Positions 15,505-28,899 of a stretch of DNA of 64,000 nt are shown here, piece after piece (the first letter of the stretch is position 1; each line of letters starts with the position of its first letter). Made by a program: the position numbers and the translations under genes. The stretch spans positions 6,138,001 to 6,202,000 of the forward strand of contig NC_083511.1 of NCBI RefSeq assembly GCF_032362555.1. Reading direction: 5' to 3'. Under the pieces are notes generated by a model. That model made no database searches. It was not told the origin of the DNA and saw nothing but the letters and a program-made list of their open reading frames with translations. The DNA is from Amyelois transitella. Its lineage: Eukaryota; Arthropoda; Insecta; Lepidoptera; Pyralidae.

Positions 15505-15644
15505 CGAAGAAAGATGCTATTGATAGATGGTAAGAAGAAAAGTTAGAAATATCTTTACCTATATCTGGTGTAACTGAGGCCATACCATACCACAGTAATA
15601 TAAAAACTTTTCTTCTTACCATCTATCAATAACATCTTTCTTCG
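15505..15644. repeat. Long inverted repeat: 40-bp arms, 60-nt spacer
   Basis: The arm 15,505-15,544 pairs with 15,605-15,644 at 39 of 40 positions, with a 60-nt loop. A transcript would give a dsRNA hairpin long enough for Dicer. The flanks show no obvious target duplication, so a foldback MITE is possible but unproven. No coding content. Confidence 0.85.
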
Positions 15645-18417
15645 CTTAAAATGATATTGTACTTACATATTTCTTAACTTATAAACAACATGACAAATAA
15701 CTTCTTAATCAAACAATGTAATCAACTGAGAACCTTTGGATGGTTCAAAGTTCGTTGACGATAATAAATTAGAGCAACTATCAATAAATACACAGACAAT
15801 ATTACACAAACAACTCGTTAGGAGAACGAATTCTCTTTAAAATCATAAACATATTTGAAACGAAGTCTCCTGAATGAAGACCTGATGTAATAGGGCCTGG
15901 GAAATATTAGTCGAAATTTCTGGTTGAGGAATTCTTCAGTCAGGCTGATCTCAAAGTGACACACTATGATCGTGCTTATCGTATGAGACAGCAGCTAGAG
16001 TTCCAAACACTTGCTGATGAAAGGGGTTCGAACCTCTTTTGAACTATTTTAGTACAAAATGGTGAGGTTACATACTTTTTTAAAATGTATAATACTTCAT
16101 AGTTTTGCGTTTAAAACTATTGGCATCGACATTAACATACAAGGAATGTCCCACCGGCTCCACTGTAAGGAACTAATCTATGGCATTGTTAAGTCACGAC
16201 GTTGCCGGCTCGCCTCGGGGCGAGTTCCTGGCCGAGCCAGCGTCGGGTTCATTCATTAAAATATGCGTTTATTACAGCCTGTGTCTGCCGCCGTTGTCGG
16301 CTCAACTAGCAACAACCATTATCATGACACAACATCAATTCACAGATTAGAATTCGTTCTCATGGAGAAAAGCTAGTTTCAGTTAGTCCGAAACTAGATA
16401 TTGGCCGGAATTCCTTCTAAATGACCAAAAATTCTTTCCTAGCGTTGTCAATTCAATATAATTGTGTGTGTCGAATTTTGAACAAATCTGCCCAGCGGTG
16501 CCAGTGAATTTTACTGCAACTATTTAGAAAACAATGCTTTATTATCTGCCAAGGAATTTTACTGTTTAAATGCGAAGCAGTTAAAAAAATCTTAACTCAT
16601 AGATATGTTCAAATATATAAATATGAAAAGGCTGGTCTCTTATACGATTTCCATAGAAATATTTGAAAAAACGAGTACCGTATCTAACCTAGTACTATTG
16701 TAAACTGCATTACTAAAGACAGGAGGAAGTTTGTATAGGTACCTACTGCATTTAAAATAAGTAAAATTATTAAATTCCACTTGTATAAGGTCATAGCTGG
16801 CTGTGATTATCTTAAATTAAGAACAGTTTGGGAATAGATTAAGTTGCATTCCATGCGATGCGTCATGCTCATGCTATGCAACGCAGACGTGATAGCTTCG
16901 TAAACCAATGTCTACTATGAACAACTAACTACTTATTAATAAATGCTTGTGATTGTATGTATAGACCACTTTTTTAGATAGGAACTGTAGCAGGAAATAA
17001 ACTGCAAAGGTCTTTTTGTTAAAAAATACAATTTTAATTTATAACCATGAATAAGATAGCAATATGAGTTTACCTTACCAATATTATAGCTCTCCTAGGC
17101 GATGACGAACATCGTTAGAATTAGTTATAAGTATTAAAAATTAGTGATTAAAGCAGTAGATTCCATCAAATAATTATCATGCACTGCAAAATCTAGACTC
17201 GTAGACCAGGCTTCTATTGTCTACGACAATATTGATATTTTTATTTAATTTAATGTCCTACTTGCTTACTTTTAGAAGTAAGTGTTCTCAGTTCTGGTAC
17301 AAATTACATTCTGAATTGGTAAAGTTGGAAATCTTGTAGGTAGTGTTAGAAATTGAAGAGGGTATCATCTAATGTTCTCTACTTATATTCCATACTACTT
17401 TTCCCCTATATTATGCAGTTTGATGTTTAAACCAAATATTTAATGAAAAATATGATTAAGCCAAGCACTCCTATTAAGCATTAATTATGATTGATAAATT
17501 TTCCTGAATTTGGTCAAGGTAAGGAGTACCTACCTAGTACTTACCTAGTTCGTTCTTTGGGTTTAACCCCTTCAATTGCCAGTTCTTTGTTCGTCCAAAA
17601 TTCAAAATATCTACCAAATTGAGGTACTGCGGAGACGACAGCTGTGAAGCACGTGGAACAGCAGCTGCGCCGACGCCCGCGCACAAGCTGCGCCCGCGCA
17701 TCACCTGCCTCGCGTTTTTTTCACTAATCTACCTTCACAATGATATCTAACCTGATGTCAAACATCTGCGTGTTATTTGCCTTTAACGAACTCGAAATTA
17801 CCTTGTAGTCGATGTAAATGGGAACACTATAAAGTTAAGAAAGGCAAGGCAAAATTAAAGAAACAAAAGACCTGTCACTTTCTGAAGTTCCATTATTGAG
17901 CCATTCAGCCGACTTCAGCCGTCTTTTGAGGCCGTTGGCTCTGTTTAAACAGTAAGGGAAATCGACATATGTATTGTAACTAAATAATTGGAATGTTAAT
18001 TTTACTTAAGCCGCTTCATACCTACCGACCGATCGGAGGTAGGTACAACTGCCTATTGATCGAATGAAGATGTATACGATGAAGACTGGATTAAGGCGCC
18101 AAGTGTGTACTTACACTCTTGCTGCTGCAGTGATGATGATGAGAATATTGCTTCTGCCATTATTTAAAAATGTGAATATACATATTCATTGTCCGCAGCG
18201 TGGATAGAGAGTATCTTATTAAAAAAACAGTTAATATACATATTGCAAATCAAGCGATGTTGGCCGTTGTGTTCCCATTTTGCATTGTATAAAATCAATT
18301 CCAATGCCTGCATTATCTGGTAATAAGCAGTTTATATTTAAGCTTCAGTAAAAAGTAGTAAAGGACCTATGTATATCGCTACCTAAACCTTAATTCCATC
18401 ATAAATTCGTTCAACTG

Positions 18418-18480
18418 AACGTGGCCTATTTAATCAGTCTTTTCGAGACTGTTGGCTCTGTCTGTCCCGTAAACGATAGA
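18418..18480 (-). mobile_element. Decayed fragment of the SINE-like family (reverse orientation)
   Basis: Reads aacgtggcc then cagtcttttcgagactgttg then gctctgtctgtcccgtaaac, the reverse complement of the 5' part of the family at 14,239-14,497. Only about 60 bp are recognisable. Confidence 0.6.
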
Positions 18481-19750
18481 GGAGGCTTTATTTTAATCTC
18501 AGACGTTTAAAACCCACTCGATCAATCAAGCAAAATTTGTTATCACATCACACAGCACTGTCGCCACTTCAAAGATTATTTATTTTGTTGTTCATTTTGT
18601 ACATAAGTTCTTTCATTTTTTTTAGGATTCTGTCTCCAACAAGGAACCTTTAGCTTTACCAAGCCGATTTATCTGTCCGTTCGACTGGCCTTAGTATCTG
18701 TCCTTTCAGTCTTTAAACTTTACTATTAGACATATTAGTATCAGATATTTTTTTTGTTATAGGTAAAGGCTTGTCAAGGTACCTTTAAGACCACAAATAG
18801 GTACCATCATTGATTCACCTTGCCTTTGTTTCGTTTACTTCCTGGAGAATTTATTGCGAAGGGCGCCTTCAGAACCCCTTCCTTACGCGAAGCCCGATAC
18901 GCACTTCGCCGTTTTCTATACATATACGAGTTGGTAGGTATAGTGTGTCATACTAAAGGTAAATGATTAGATTATTGCGCTTAATAACGCAAGATAATGT
19001 TGTCGTACACCCAGTGTGACTTCTACGTCGTTGAAACAACACGCGATGGATGTGAATACGGTACTATAAGGAAATACATTTTCCGTACATTATTTATCAT
19101 CCAACCAGTTTAATCTTCTCTAAGGTGACCTTTATCATTAAATGAATATAGTGAATGTTAGAACTAATAGGTACTTACAGTGCACAGAAAATTTCGTTCT
19201 TAACTATCAAGAAGTGAGTGAACATCATATGGAAAAATTATTTACAAAGAGGAAATCAGGGAATAACTTCTCTTCCCTAAAAGCACAAGGAATTAAATCA
19301 GGTAAGTTTGTATCTACGAGTAAGTTAGTTATTTACCTAGGCATACATAGGTAAGTGCATACTTATCTAAGTATTTTTTTTATAAAATAATCGATATATA
19401 GCTACTGTCTCGCTAATATTACTTACACCTACCTAAAATAGTGTAGGTATATATAGCAGATCCTGATAAATACATAGGTGATATTTTTTTCAGGCATTGG
19501 TGTAGAAACGTTAGTTCATTTCATCACGTTTACCTATTATGTGTAGGTAACTTAAATTTATATTTTTTATAACATTCGCGTTTCTACCTGTAAGTAGGTA
19601 TAAATATCGACCAAAAAATTGCTTTAAAATTACGTTTGTGGTATGGGATTTAAAAATTACTTTATTTTTATTTAATTTGAAAAGTAATAAAATTTGGGAA
19701 ATTTCAGCTTTCTAGCTATCACGTTTTATGAGATAAAGCAAAACAGCCTG

Positions 19751-19840
19751 GTGACAGACAAACAGATGGACAAATAGACAGACAGCGGAGGCTTAGTGAT
19801 AGGGTCCCGTTTTTTCCTTTTAGGTACGGAACCCTAAAAA
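19751..19840 (+). mobile_element. LINE 3' tail (non-LTR retrotransposon remnant)
   Basis: Runs of gacagac units are followed by gcggaggcttagtgatag, then ggtcccgtttttt and ggtacggaaccctaaaaa. This arrangement is a common 3' end of insect non-LTR elements. No reverse transcriptase frame remains here. Confidence 0.65.
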
Positions 19841-20467
19841 TTGCCATTGGTGTGCTTTGGTTGGATTATATTTACACACACACCATAACAAAAACCATTC
19901 GTCTCGCTCTGGTCTCGCTCGTCCACCGCACGTCTGTCTGACGTATAGAGCTAAGCTAGGTTTATAGTTTGAAGTGGGTTGCCATATAAAATGGTTACTA
20001 AATTAGTAATTTTGTAAACAATTTAATTTCTCCTTTAAGTAATATTTTGTAAAAATAGTTTTTGCATTAAAAAAGACAAATATACAAAATTACTCTTGAC
20101 ATTATTTTAGTAGGTATATTAAATTTTAGAATGAAAAATCTGACCATATTTTGGTAACTTAATAGTTGCAAAAAGCTTATTTAGTTATTTTTACTCTATT
20201 ATTTTATGTATATTGATGTCGAAGGATGCAACTAAAAGACAAAAGTATTTATAACTAAGTGCATCAAAAGTCTTTATAGGTAATCTTTGCCGCTGCTGCC
20301 TCCTACAAATTTAGCAAAATTGGTGTGCACTCAATAACAGAGATTGTGCAAAGAGTTTGTTTATTGACAACAAAAGATATTGAACAATAATTTTTAAAGT
20401 TTAAACACGTTTTATTTATCCTTAATCACGCCGAGCAAAAATATTTTAGCATAGGTTTCTCAGTTAA

Positions 20468-20760
20468 CTAGCTGTTCCCCCCGGCTTCGCTCACGGATAT
20501 TATTGTTTAATGCAAATCCTACCTAAACATGAAAGGTTAAAAATACCTTCTCATTACTCCTAAAGGCTAGGCGGGCTTTGGATGACTTCTGTCGACAAAT
20601 TCGTACGATGAACCGTTTCTCCACTCCCATGAGAATTTTAGGCAATCCTATTTCCCGCGGATTGGCTCGGCTCACAACATTGTCGTTCATAGACAAAACC
20701 CGGAAAATATTTTTTAACGGGATAAAATATATCCTTTTAATGTCCTTCTCAGTTCTTTAG
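20468..20760 (+). mobile_element. RTE-like LINE 3' fragment
   Basis: Contains ctagctgttcc...cggcttcgctcacgg, matching the tagctgt-ccgcggcttcgc motif of 3' ends of RTE-type elements in moth genomes. The downstream part includes a 60-codon chance frame with no domain. Family assignment rests on motif recognition only. Confidence 0.45.
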
Positions 20761-21053
20761 TTTATTTGTTACCTCGCCCACTGTTCGCAAATTTGAAACT
20801 GTATCTGGATAAGCGCAGCACCCGTAACTTATAACACTACACTGGCAACCCACGTCGTACGCATTCCAACAAGGCAGTCGCGATTTCGAACGTACTCACG
20901 GCGGACGGACTTGTCAAACTTAGTGTCGTGTTTGTATCTACAATGTTATTTGTTTGATGTTTGGAACAGCTTTGCATAGTGTTATTGACAGTGTAGAAAT
21001 TGGATTTATGTGGTGGCATTCATACCGATAACATTTGGCCTTTGGGATTGCTA

Positions 21054-21072
21054 TAATGATGGATTCAGTGAC
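21054..21072 (+). CDS. Possible alternative first coding exon of the IAP gene
   Basis: ATGATGGATTCAGTGACAG is followed directly by the donor-like GTAGGT. It leaves one base of a codon, exactly the phase required by the IAP exon acceptor at 25,021. A moderately GC-rich stretch precedes it (20,810-20,920), as for a promoter. Chance phase match is one in three, and the exon adds only a few residues, so this is a weak inference compared with the closer exon at 24,387. Confidence 0.2.
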
Positions 21073-24000
21073 AGGTAGGTCGCTGTCGACAGAACTTTTC
21101 TAAACATATGTTTCAAAATTAGAACACAGAAACGTCATTATTTCCTTGCATTATAATAATTGTACAAACTGTGATTCACTAGTTAAATGGCAAGTACCTA
21201 TAATTGAAACATTTATCCGCCTGAATAACCTTCACTGAATATCGATTTCTGCTTTAAGTAGGTGGGTACGTCACTTTGCGATGATTACTTTTGCTACCCA
21301 CATGTTTATGTAACAAATTCAACATTGATTTAACACCGTCACATTATTTAATAAATATTTTTGGTATGTTTCCTTTGACCATTATATGACCGCCTAATAA
21401 CTACTTTCAATGATATCATTTTGGAGCAGAAGTACCTAAATACTCAGACAGTCTGCAATGAACTGCCTTTTTAATATATTCTGATAAACAGTTATGTAGG
21501 TACAATAATTAAAATGTAATATTTCTATTATTATATGTATGTAATAAAAGAAAAATTTAATAAAAATGTAGGTAGCGCTTACCTTTTACCTCAAAACTTA
21601 CTAATTATGAAATGTTCCATTCAAAAAACAGTATCTAACTATCTGCCTAAAATATTAATTTTAGTTTGCAACTCAATCTAGTGAGAAGATTGGTAATTCT
21701 GTTAAACACAAACTTAATAAACCATACAAACAATAAGTAGGTATTAAAATATTTTATTTCTTTGAAATTTCTATGTGAGTAGCTTTATGTAGCACACAAA
21801 AAATTTATGTAACTTTTTTATATTATTAGTTTAGTAGGCAGTATATAACAGTTTAGTACTGGTTAATAGAAAACTTGAGTACCTATAAATTTTGAAGACC
21901 TACTGTTAGGTAGTTAGATATTTTTTTTAAAAGTAAAACTCTCAGATTTTTATTTTAACATATAAGTAGGTAGGATCTTGTTAAAGTTACATAGCCATAA
22001 TGTATCTAGGAATTAACAACATCACAACATTAAAAACCCAACAATTTAGTTGTCTTACATAACTAAACATTTGTTAAAATTGTTTTGGATAAATAGAACC
22101 AATGTCCTTGGCCTAAGGCCATTATAATACCCATTAGGGGCCCCAATGCTATAATTCTATGACCTTCCAATTTTTTCCAGCAATACTTGTTTTGATTGAA
22201 AATATATTTTTTAATTGTGAATTTCTGTAGTTACAGATAGGCTAGTCTAGCATTTATTTTTATGTTTATCACTTCAGTCAGATAATCTTTGACTTGAAGC
22301 AACAATATAGAAACTGGTAGCGCCATCTGTTTGCGCAATGTGTTTCCAGTTTAAAGTTTATTTTTTATCTGGCAATCAACTACTACAAATTTTTTTTACA
22401 TAAGTACCTACTCATTGTATTCAAAGGGTCTTTATCAAAGCCGTTAGCGCCATCTGATGGCGCCATTGCGAAAATTTACCACACAAGAATGTTTTTGTAT
22501 CATTTATTTTTAAGTGAACATCTAGGTACCTACCAACCTATATTTTTATAGTTATTAAAATTTGCAGTCATACCGAATTGTTACAAGACGTAATGTTCCT
22601 TAATTAGGCATTCAAAAATTAAAACCCGTTAGGCAATAAAATTCAGTTTTTTTTTTATCACTACCGTCAACATGAATATACGCCCATCTGGCGGATGTCT
22701 CACTTCCGCTGAAACAGTTTCCGGCCGTAGGCAGGCACAGTATGCTTCGGTTTATTTTTTCAGCTTTATCACAGTAAGTTTGTTTATTTAGGACAACGTT
22801 AAATTCATTCATAGGTCTTTTACTACGTTTTTATTTTTCTTTCAGTTGCACTTTTCTGATATAAAATATCAGTAATAAACTGGAGACAAGTCTATTCATT
22901 GCAATAACTAAACATTATGTGGCTGAAATTCCAGTAAGGAGATATGGTCTAACTAGCGCGTAGGCGCTGTAAGCGAGGCATTGGAATTCGAAAGCCGATC
23001 GGAGTAGACCACCCATTGCATGAGAACGCAGTCCCGTCCCCTTCCCCACGCTTGTTCTCGGAGCGCCGCCTCTCGCGACTCCGACATAATGCTGAATTTC
23101 ATTTTCTCTTTGCGGTGAGCGAGCTGCGTTGCAAACCTTGAACCAGTATTCTTTTTCGTTTTTCAGAATAGCGCTTTTGTACTTCCCACATTTGGATTAT
23201 CTCACGTAGTGCCAATAATCACGCGCAAATACATTTTAACGTGCCATTACAGCTTTCATTATGGACTAATATTATTTATTTTATTTACAAATATTATATT
23301 AAATTTTAGTAATGGTCAAACCATATCATATTCTGAAAAGGTTTACCAATCTACACATGTCTATAGTAGAAACTAAAGAAATTGTAAGCAGTTTATTATC
23401 CCTTAAAAAATTGTTAGAAAAAATCAAACACAAAATCTGTGTTGACTGTCAACAATTACCTAAAACGTAAAGTAATCCTATAAAAATGTTGCCGTAACTA
23501 GGTGGGTACTTTCTGTCTGCATTCCATGCAAGTACTTTTTTATTTGGCGTTAGACCCGCCCAGCAGTACTGCCACATTCCATAGGCCCTCTTTACGCTGT
23601 GTGGTCGCGGTTTCCGCTGGTGACGGCAACCGCGCATCTCAAATATGAATGAAATCCGGCTGGAGGTGAACGGTGCGGCAACGCCGCCTCAGTTTCTAGC
23701 CTGATTGAGAACTACATCTCCCGCGACGTCCCTACGCCTTTAGTGGTATGAACAAAAAAGGCTCTTATGGCTCAGACAATACCTACTTCATACTTCGGCA
23801 CTTAACATCTGTCTTTATCAAAAGCTGACATATATATAAAGACCCCCGACGTCGTTTATATATAATAATTAATAATTAAAAAGTATATTAGAAACAAAAT
23901 ATTCAGGCGATAAATGTATAAAATAAAACTTTTTATATTTTCTTAGGGTGGACAGTTTGAGGGCTAAATTTTTATATTCGCAAACGCAAAATTGTGCACA

Positions 24001-24386
24001 TAAAGACGCTTTTAGTAATCTGCATAATCAAGTTACTGATAAGACGAAATAATAAAAGCTCTTCGATAAACTAGAGTTTTACTTTTTATTGGTTTTAGCG
24101 GAATAATAATTACAACCATAACACAGCTGTGCCATGGTGGCACCCTTCGCTAACATATACAGAATAAGAACCCCTCTTTTAATATTACGCACGCGCATTG
24201 GGGTGGTCACTGCGACAACAGTCAGACGACAAAGCTAGCGAGAAGCTTACGATGCTTCAGCGCTATTGTTTTAATCGCGTAAAATAAAGTACAAACGGTT
24301 TATCAGAGTGCTATTTGTGTAAAACTTTGTTGCGATGTAAAGAGTTCAGTGGAAATATATAAGAATCCAGTGCAAACCTACTCAAA
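21073..24386. promoter_or_regulatory. IAP upstream region with GC-rich patches
   Basis: No further exon is supported. GC-rich segments at 22,960-23,110 and 23,540-23,720 stand out from the AT-rich background and could hold promoters or 5' UTR exons of the downstream IAP gene. Close to the coding start there is an arthropod initiator-like ttcagt at 24,345-24,350, about 40 nt before the ATG. These are positional inferences, not proven sites. Confidence 0.3.
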
Positions 24387-26051
24387 ATGCCAATCCTAGT
24401 CGATACCAACTACAGAAACGGTAATTATCGATCGGTGTACTATCTGCAGCCATTACGCTAGCACCAACGCGCTCTAAAATTTGTTTTCGGATAGAAGCTT
24501 CATTGGGTGCCAAGCGCGTTAAATAATTAAGTTCAAACCTACATTTTCAGAAATATATACCCCATTAACTTTTTATAACAATAAAATAAACGTTTATCAA
24601 AATGTGAAATTAACTATCCTGAACTGCGTTTTACTTTTTATGTTCAGTTTCAAGTCAGATTACAATTATAACCAATGGAAAAGCTAAATTCTTTGTTGAC
24701 TGTAAAAGTTTTGAGTAAAAGAAATTATTGTGGGAAATAAGTGCATGCGTACTGTGTGCACTGGAAGAGGGGAGGGACGTGCCGGGGAATGGAATGTCGA
24801 TGACGCAGCCAGCTCGGCCGGCCGCCGGAGGACTTGTTATGGGAACAGAACTGTGGAACGCCCGTCATACTGTTTCTCACAATATACATACATACCTGCT
24901 TAAATAAGCTTACTTATTTACCTACAGACATTTTAATACCTCTTCTAGTTTCTCATAGATAGTTTAGTCATAGATACTTTATTAAAATCATTCTAATTAT
25001 AGATTTTTCTCTCTTTCCAGTTGCATCAAAGACACCAAACCTGCTAGCCTTCAAGAATCTGCAATGTGATGCAAAAATTAGCAATACTGGCTTAGCGACG
25101 TCGCCATCTTCATCGAATCTGAGCACTCCATCGTTAGACAAGATTGATAACCGGGATACATCCACTTTCCAAGACGTGGATTTGCGGAGAGAAGATGAAC
25201 GCTTAAAAACATTCGTCAATTGGCCTGTCCCATTTCTATCACCACTAAAACTAGCTCGCAACGGTTTTTATTATTTGGGAAAAAATGACGAAGTTAGGTG
25301 TGCTTTTTGTAAAGTGGAGATTATGAGGTGGATGGAAGGCGACGATCCAGCCAAAGACCATCAGCGGTGGGCGCCACAATGCCCGCTATTACGCAAGCAA
25401 GCCAGCGCTGGGAACGTTCTCGGGTCTACGACTTCCACCAATGGTCGCGACGAATGCGGTCTTCGCATTCCACTCGCTACGCCTGGCAGACCTAGTCCCG
25501 CCCATCCGGAGTATGCCAACGTCGCGGCCCGGCTACGTACGTTCAAAGACTGGCCGCGTAGCATGCCCCAAAAGCCGGAAGATTTAGCTGAAGCCGGTTT
25601 TTATTACACCGGCCAAGGCGACAAGACTAAGTGTTACTACTGTGACGGAGGCCTGAAAGATTGGGAAAAAGACGATGTACCGTGGGAGCAGCACGCTCGT
25701 TGGTTTGACCGTTGTTATTATGTATACCTTGTTAAAGGACGCGATTATATAAAAAAGGTTTTAGCCGATTCGGCTGCCGCAGATTCGGACTTGAAAGATG
25801 CAACAGCGTCCACATCGGATCCGACCTCCACTGCGACGACGGCTTCTTCCACCAATACGACTAATTCGGATGAAGAAGATAAAACTGTATCAGATTCCAA
25901 ATTATGTAAAATATGTTATGAAGAGGAAAGAAATGTTTGCTTCGTACCGTGCGGTCATGTGATAGCATGTGCAAAATGTGCATTATCTACAGATAAATGT
26001 CCTTTGTGTCGTGCGGATATTTTGAATACTTTACGGTTATACTTTTCTTGA
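24387..26051 (+). CDS. IAP: Inhibitor of apoptosis protein (two BIR + RING)
   Basis: Spliced CDS: 24,387-24,420 and 25,021-26,051 (354 aa). Exon 1 begins at ctcaaaATG and ends aacG|GTAATT; exon 2 follows ctctttccag, and the phases fit. BIR1 spans about residues 71-137 with zinc ligands C105, C108, H125, C132. BIR2 spans about 181-248 with C216, C219, H236, C243. A Ser/Thr-rich linker leads to a C-terminal RING of C3HC4 type (C307, C310, C322, H324, C328, C331, C338, C341). The family binds caspases and IAP antagonists through the BIR grooves and ubiquitinates targets through the RING; moth IAPs have this same two-BIR layout and similar length, in the cytosol. Exon 2 has no in-frame ATG before BIR1 residue 113, so an upstream exon is required; the identity of exon 1 is the least certain part. 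Confidence 0.92.
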
Positions 26052-28687
26052 GTTTACTAACGCTCGCACATATACGTGCTGAAACCACGTGTAATCAATC
26101 TCTGTGATTTAACATAATTGTAGTCTTGATGTTGATGGTTTAGTTTCGACAGAACAAGGAGAATTTAATTGACCATCATTCTAATATTTGTTACTTGAGC
26201 ACTACGAAATTTATATTAAACCTGATATTGTTTTTTGCGTGCCACCTTTGCAGAACAAAATGTGTATAATGTTGAAAGTATCGGGCTTTTTAAATTTTGC
26301 AATATTTTCAATAAATTCACTCATTTTAATATATTAATAAAATTCTTTAACTATCTTACCATAAAACACGTGAATGTCTTGGAAAAGCTGTTGGGACTAA
26401 TTTTAATTATGTCAGTGGAATGTACAACTTCGACAGGCTTTCATAAAACCAAATGAAAGAGCTATTTTAGACCACAATATATTATTAAGGCAAAGTAGCA
26501 AATAGCTTTGACCACACCTGATTCTCGTAAATAGGGCAGCCTGCTATGTTTGCCTATCCATTGTTTTACATAGATTCAAAGGAGAAATTTAGACAAAGTG
26601 CATTTGTAACAACATGAAAGTTAAATGACTGTATGATAATTTTAACCTATAATTAATTGTCCATATATAATAAATAGAAGCCATGTAAATATCACATATT
26701 TCATACTTTCCTAAGGAGCAGCAAGACATAAAATTTACATGATAATTATTGAAAAAATTAATGAGAATAATATATAAATTATTGAAGTGTTTTAATTATT
26801 TATGATTCAAATTGTAAATTTATGTGTAAATATATATATTTGTAAATAATTTCCCATGTAAAACATTATTTCGATGGCAATTCCTATATTGTTCCATTGT
26901 CATAATCAATGTGTGTTATTATTATTTAAATAAAACCAATGCGATAAATAAAGTAGATATTTCTGAAAAACACTTTGCGAGCTAACTTCAGGTTCAAGAT
27001 AGCTTGTTAAAGTCTGATTTTAAGAATTAATACATATGTAACACAATAAGACTGATCCACCTGTACTATTATTATATTTCTACTTATTTTAAGCATTGGG
27101 AAAAGTGTTTCTTATATTGTATATTTTCACATTAGTAATAGATATTCGATTAGACAGATTTAATAATTTAATTTGTGTTTGTGATGTTTGTAATGTATAG
27201 GTAAACTAACATTTATTTTAAATAATTCCACATTCTGTATCAGATTTCTAAATAAGTCTATTTCATCATTTTGTTTTCAATACATAAAAATCTGATTGGA
27301 ATTTTTCCTTGGTTAATAGTTTCACATTATACTTTAATCTAATTGGAAAAATCGTTGATTGAATTACACTTACCATATCCGGATTTTAATTAGTAGTTGA
27401 AATGATCGGAAACTAACTTATATCAGCAATTCTATTTCATTAAAATCACTATAGTCCATAATGTAAAAAAAACGATGTTTAATTATTTTATATGATAAAT
27501 TAAGTTATTGCTCGCGACGTATGCTTGATTTAAAAAATACTGATTTTGGTTTCTTTTTTATGGGGTGTAAGTGTCCCAAATAAAAACTATGGGTCAAAGT
27601 CAACCTCACCTGCAAACGGTGCACCCTGCTAGAAAACGAACGGGGCTCTGGCGAAACTGCAACAGCATTACAAGGTGCATCTATCAGGTTGGCGCTACTT
27701 GTCAAAAGGGTCCGTGGATATGCAAACTTCATTAGATAAAGTCATTTAACGGAACTCTCCGCTTTTTATTACACAAAATTGTCCATCCCGTTCAAACATG
27801 ACCGTATTCATCGACCAATGCTTTTAAGAAATACAGTTTGCGCATGCCTTAGCATTATCAATTTGCTTTTTGCCGTTATTGTGCCACCTGTAAGGAAGTA
27901 GCCATAGTGCAGTGGTGCCTCATTAGCAATAACATAGTAATTTTGATTGAGTAAAATTTTTTGTATCAAACATATGTCGCAAATATTTTGTAATTTGAGT
28001 AAAAATCTGGTAGAGTTCAATGAAAATGTATAATATATATAAAGACTATCGTTAATAAATGTCAGTAGGTCAAAGTAATGTAGGATTTACAGCAAAAAAT
28101 ATTTTGTAGTTTACCTATATAATTGCCATCCTAAAATAGTTTGGCTATTTAGTTAATATCTCTATTTATTTCTTTCAAATTTCAGTGGTAGAAAAAAGCC
28201 CGTCAAAAGACAAAAGCTCAAATTACACAATTTATAATAATAATTGTTAGAAATATGTAATTACAAAATAAAAAGAATTTTAATATCAATTAGTTTTTGC
28301 TTCCATTACCCTCTCAGAATATGCAATCACTACACGAATAACACATTCTGGCTCCGAAAATCAGCAGGGTCAAAGAAGGTTAATTCAAAGTGAAAAATGT
28401 AGAACGGCGGATAAAGTCAGAAATTGTTTCTAGCGTGACTAGATCAAATATGCATCTCTTCTTTGAGTTATAAAAATAGGTGACTTAACCACAAAGAACT
28501 TACAAGCGATAAAATAAAACGAAATACAAGTTTTTGATTGCGACAAGGTTTTGTTGTGCAAGCATTTGATTGGGATTATGACACTGAAGCGAATATTACA
28601 ACTTGTAATATCGGATCAAATATATACACAATTATAGCTAGTTTTGGGCCTCATTTGAAGTCCCCAAATGTGTGTACCTACTAGCAT
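26052..28687. other. IAP 3' UTR candidates and intergenic DNA
   Basis: Canonical AATAAA sites occur on the + strand at 26,310, 26,669, 26,929 and 26,947, so the IAP transcript probably ends within about 0.9 kb of its stop. The rest (about 27,000-28,687) is AT-rich with no supported gene; short frames such as 27,505-27,732 and 27,808-28,020 on the - strand show no domain. Confidence 0.6.
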
Positions 28688-28700
28688 GGCATGCGCGACA

Positions 28701-28745
28701 CAGCGATATTTGCGCGATACAAACTGTATCGCGCAAATATCGCTG
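28701..28745. repeat. Perfect hairpin, 20-bp arms and 5-nt loop
   Basis: The arm 28,701-28,720 is the exact reverse complement of 28,726-28,745, around the loop aaact. The arms contain the alternating tgcgcgata motif. A related gcgata...cgcgcgatat string occurs about 30 nt downstream (28,776-28,800), so the unit may be part of a repeat family. Confidence 0.9.
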
Positions 28746-28817
28746 TCCCGTTTCACGTCATAATAAAAAGCGAAACAGCGATAATTTTTCGCGCGATATA
28801 TACGGCGTCGCCCGTGC

Positions 28818-28854
28818 CATGCAACTAGGGCTTACTCAGCCCCAGTTGCATGGG
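28818..28854. repeat. Second perfect hairpin with a bulged inner stem
   Basis: ccatgcaact at 28,818-28,827 pairs with agttgcatgg at 28,845-28,854, and the interior gggct pairs with agccc. It lies about 70 nt from the previous hairpin, so the two may form one structured or transposon-derived unit. Confidence 0.85.
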
Positions 28855-28899
28855 CATTAAAAAGTGATATAATAATTGCGTATTTATTGATTAAAGTAT

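Larger units (their letters stand above)
14512..21053. other. Intergenic region, no supported gene
   Basis: No exon with coding character was recognised. The region holds a 40-bp inverted repeat, a decayed SINE fragment, LINE 3' ends and several short GC-rich patches (16,190-16,240; 17,640-17,720) in otherwise AT-rich DNA. The GC patches could be regulatory, but nothing in the sequence proves it. Confidence 0.55.

Noticed and set aside
23080-23112. ATG followed by a GTGAGC donor, possible IAP first exon
   Set aside because: Its phase (two bases left over) does not fit the IAP acceptor at 25,021; the exon at 24,387 does.
25361-25564. Open frame antisense to the IAP gene
   Set aside because: Shadow of the BIR linker and BIR2 coding sequence.
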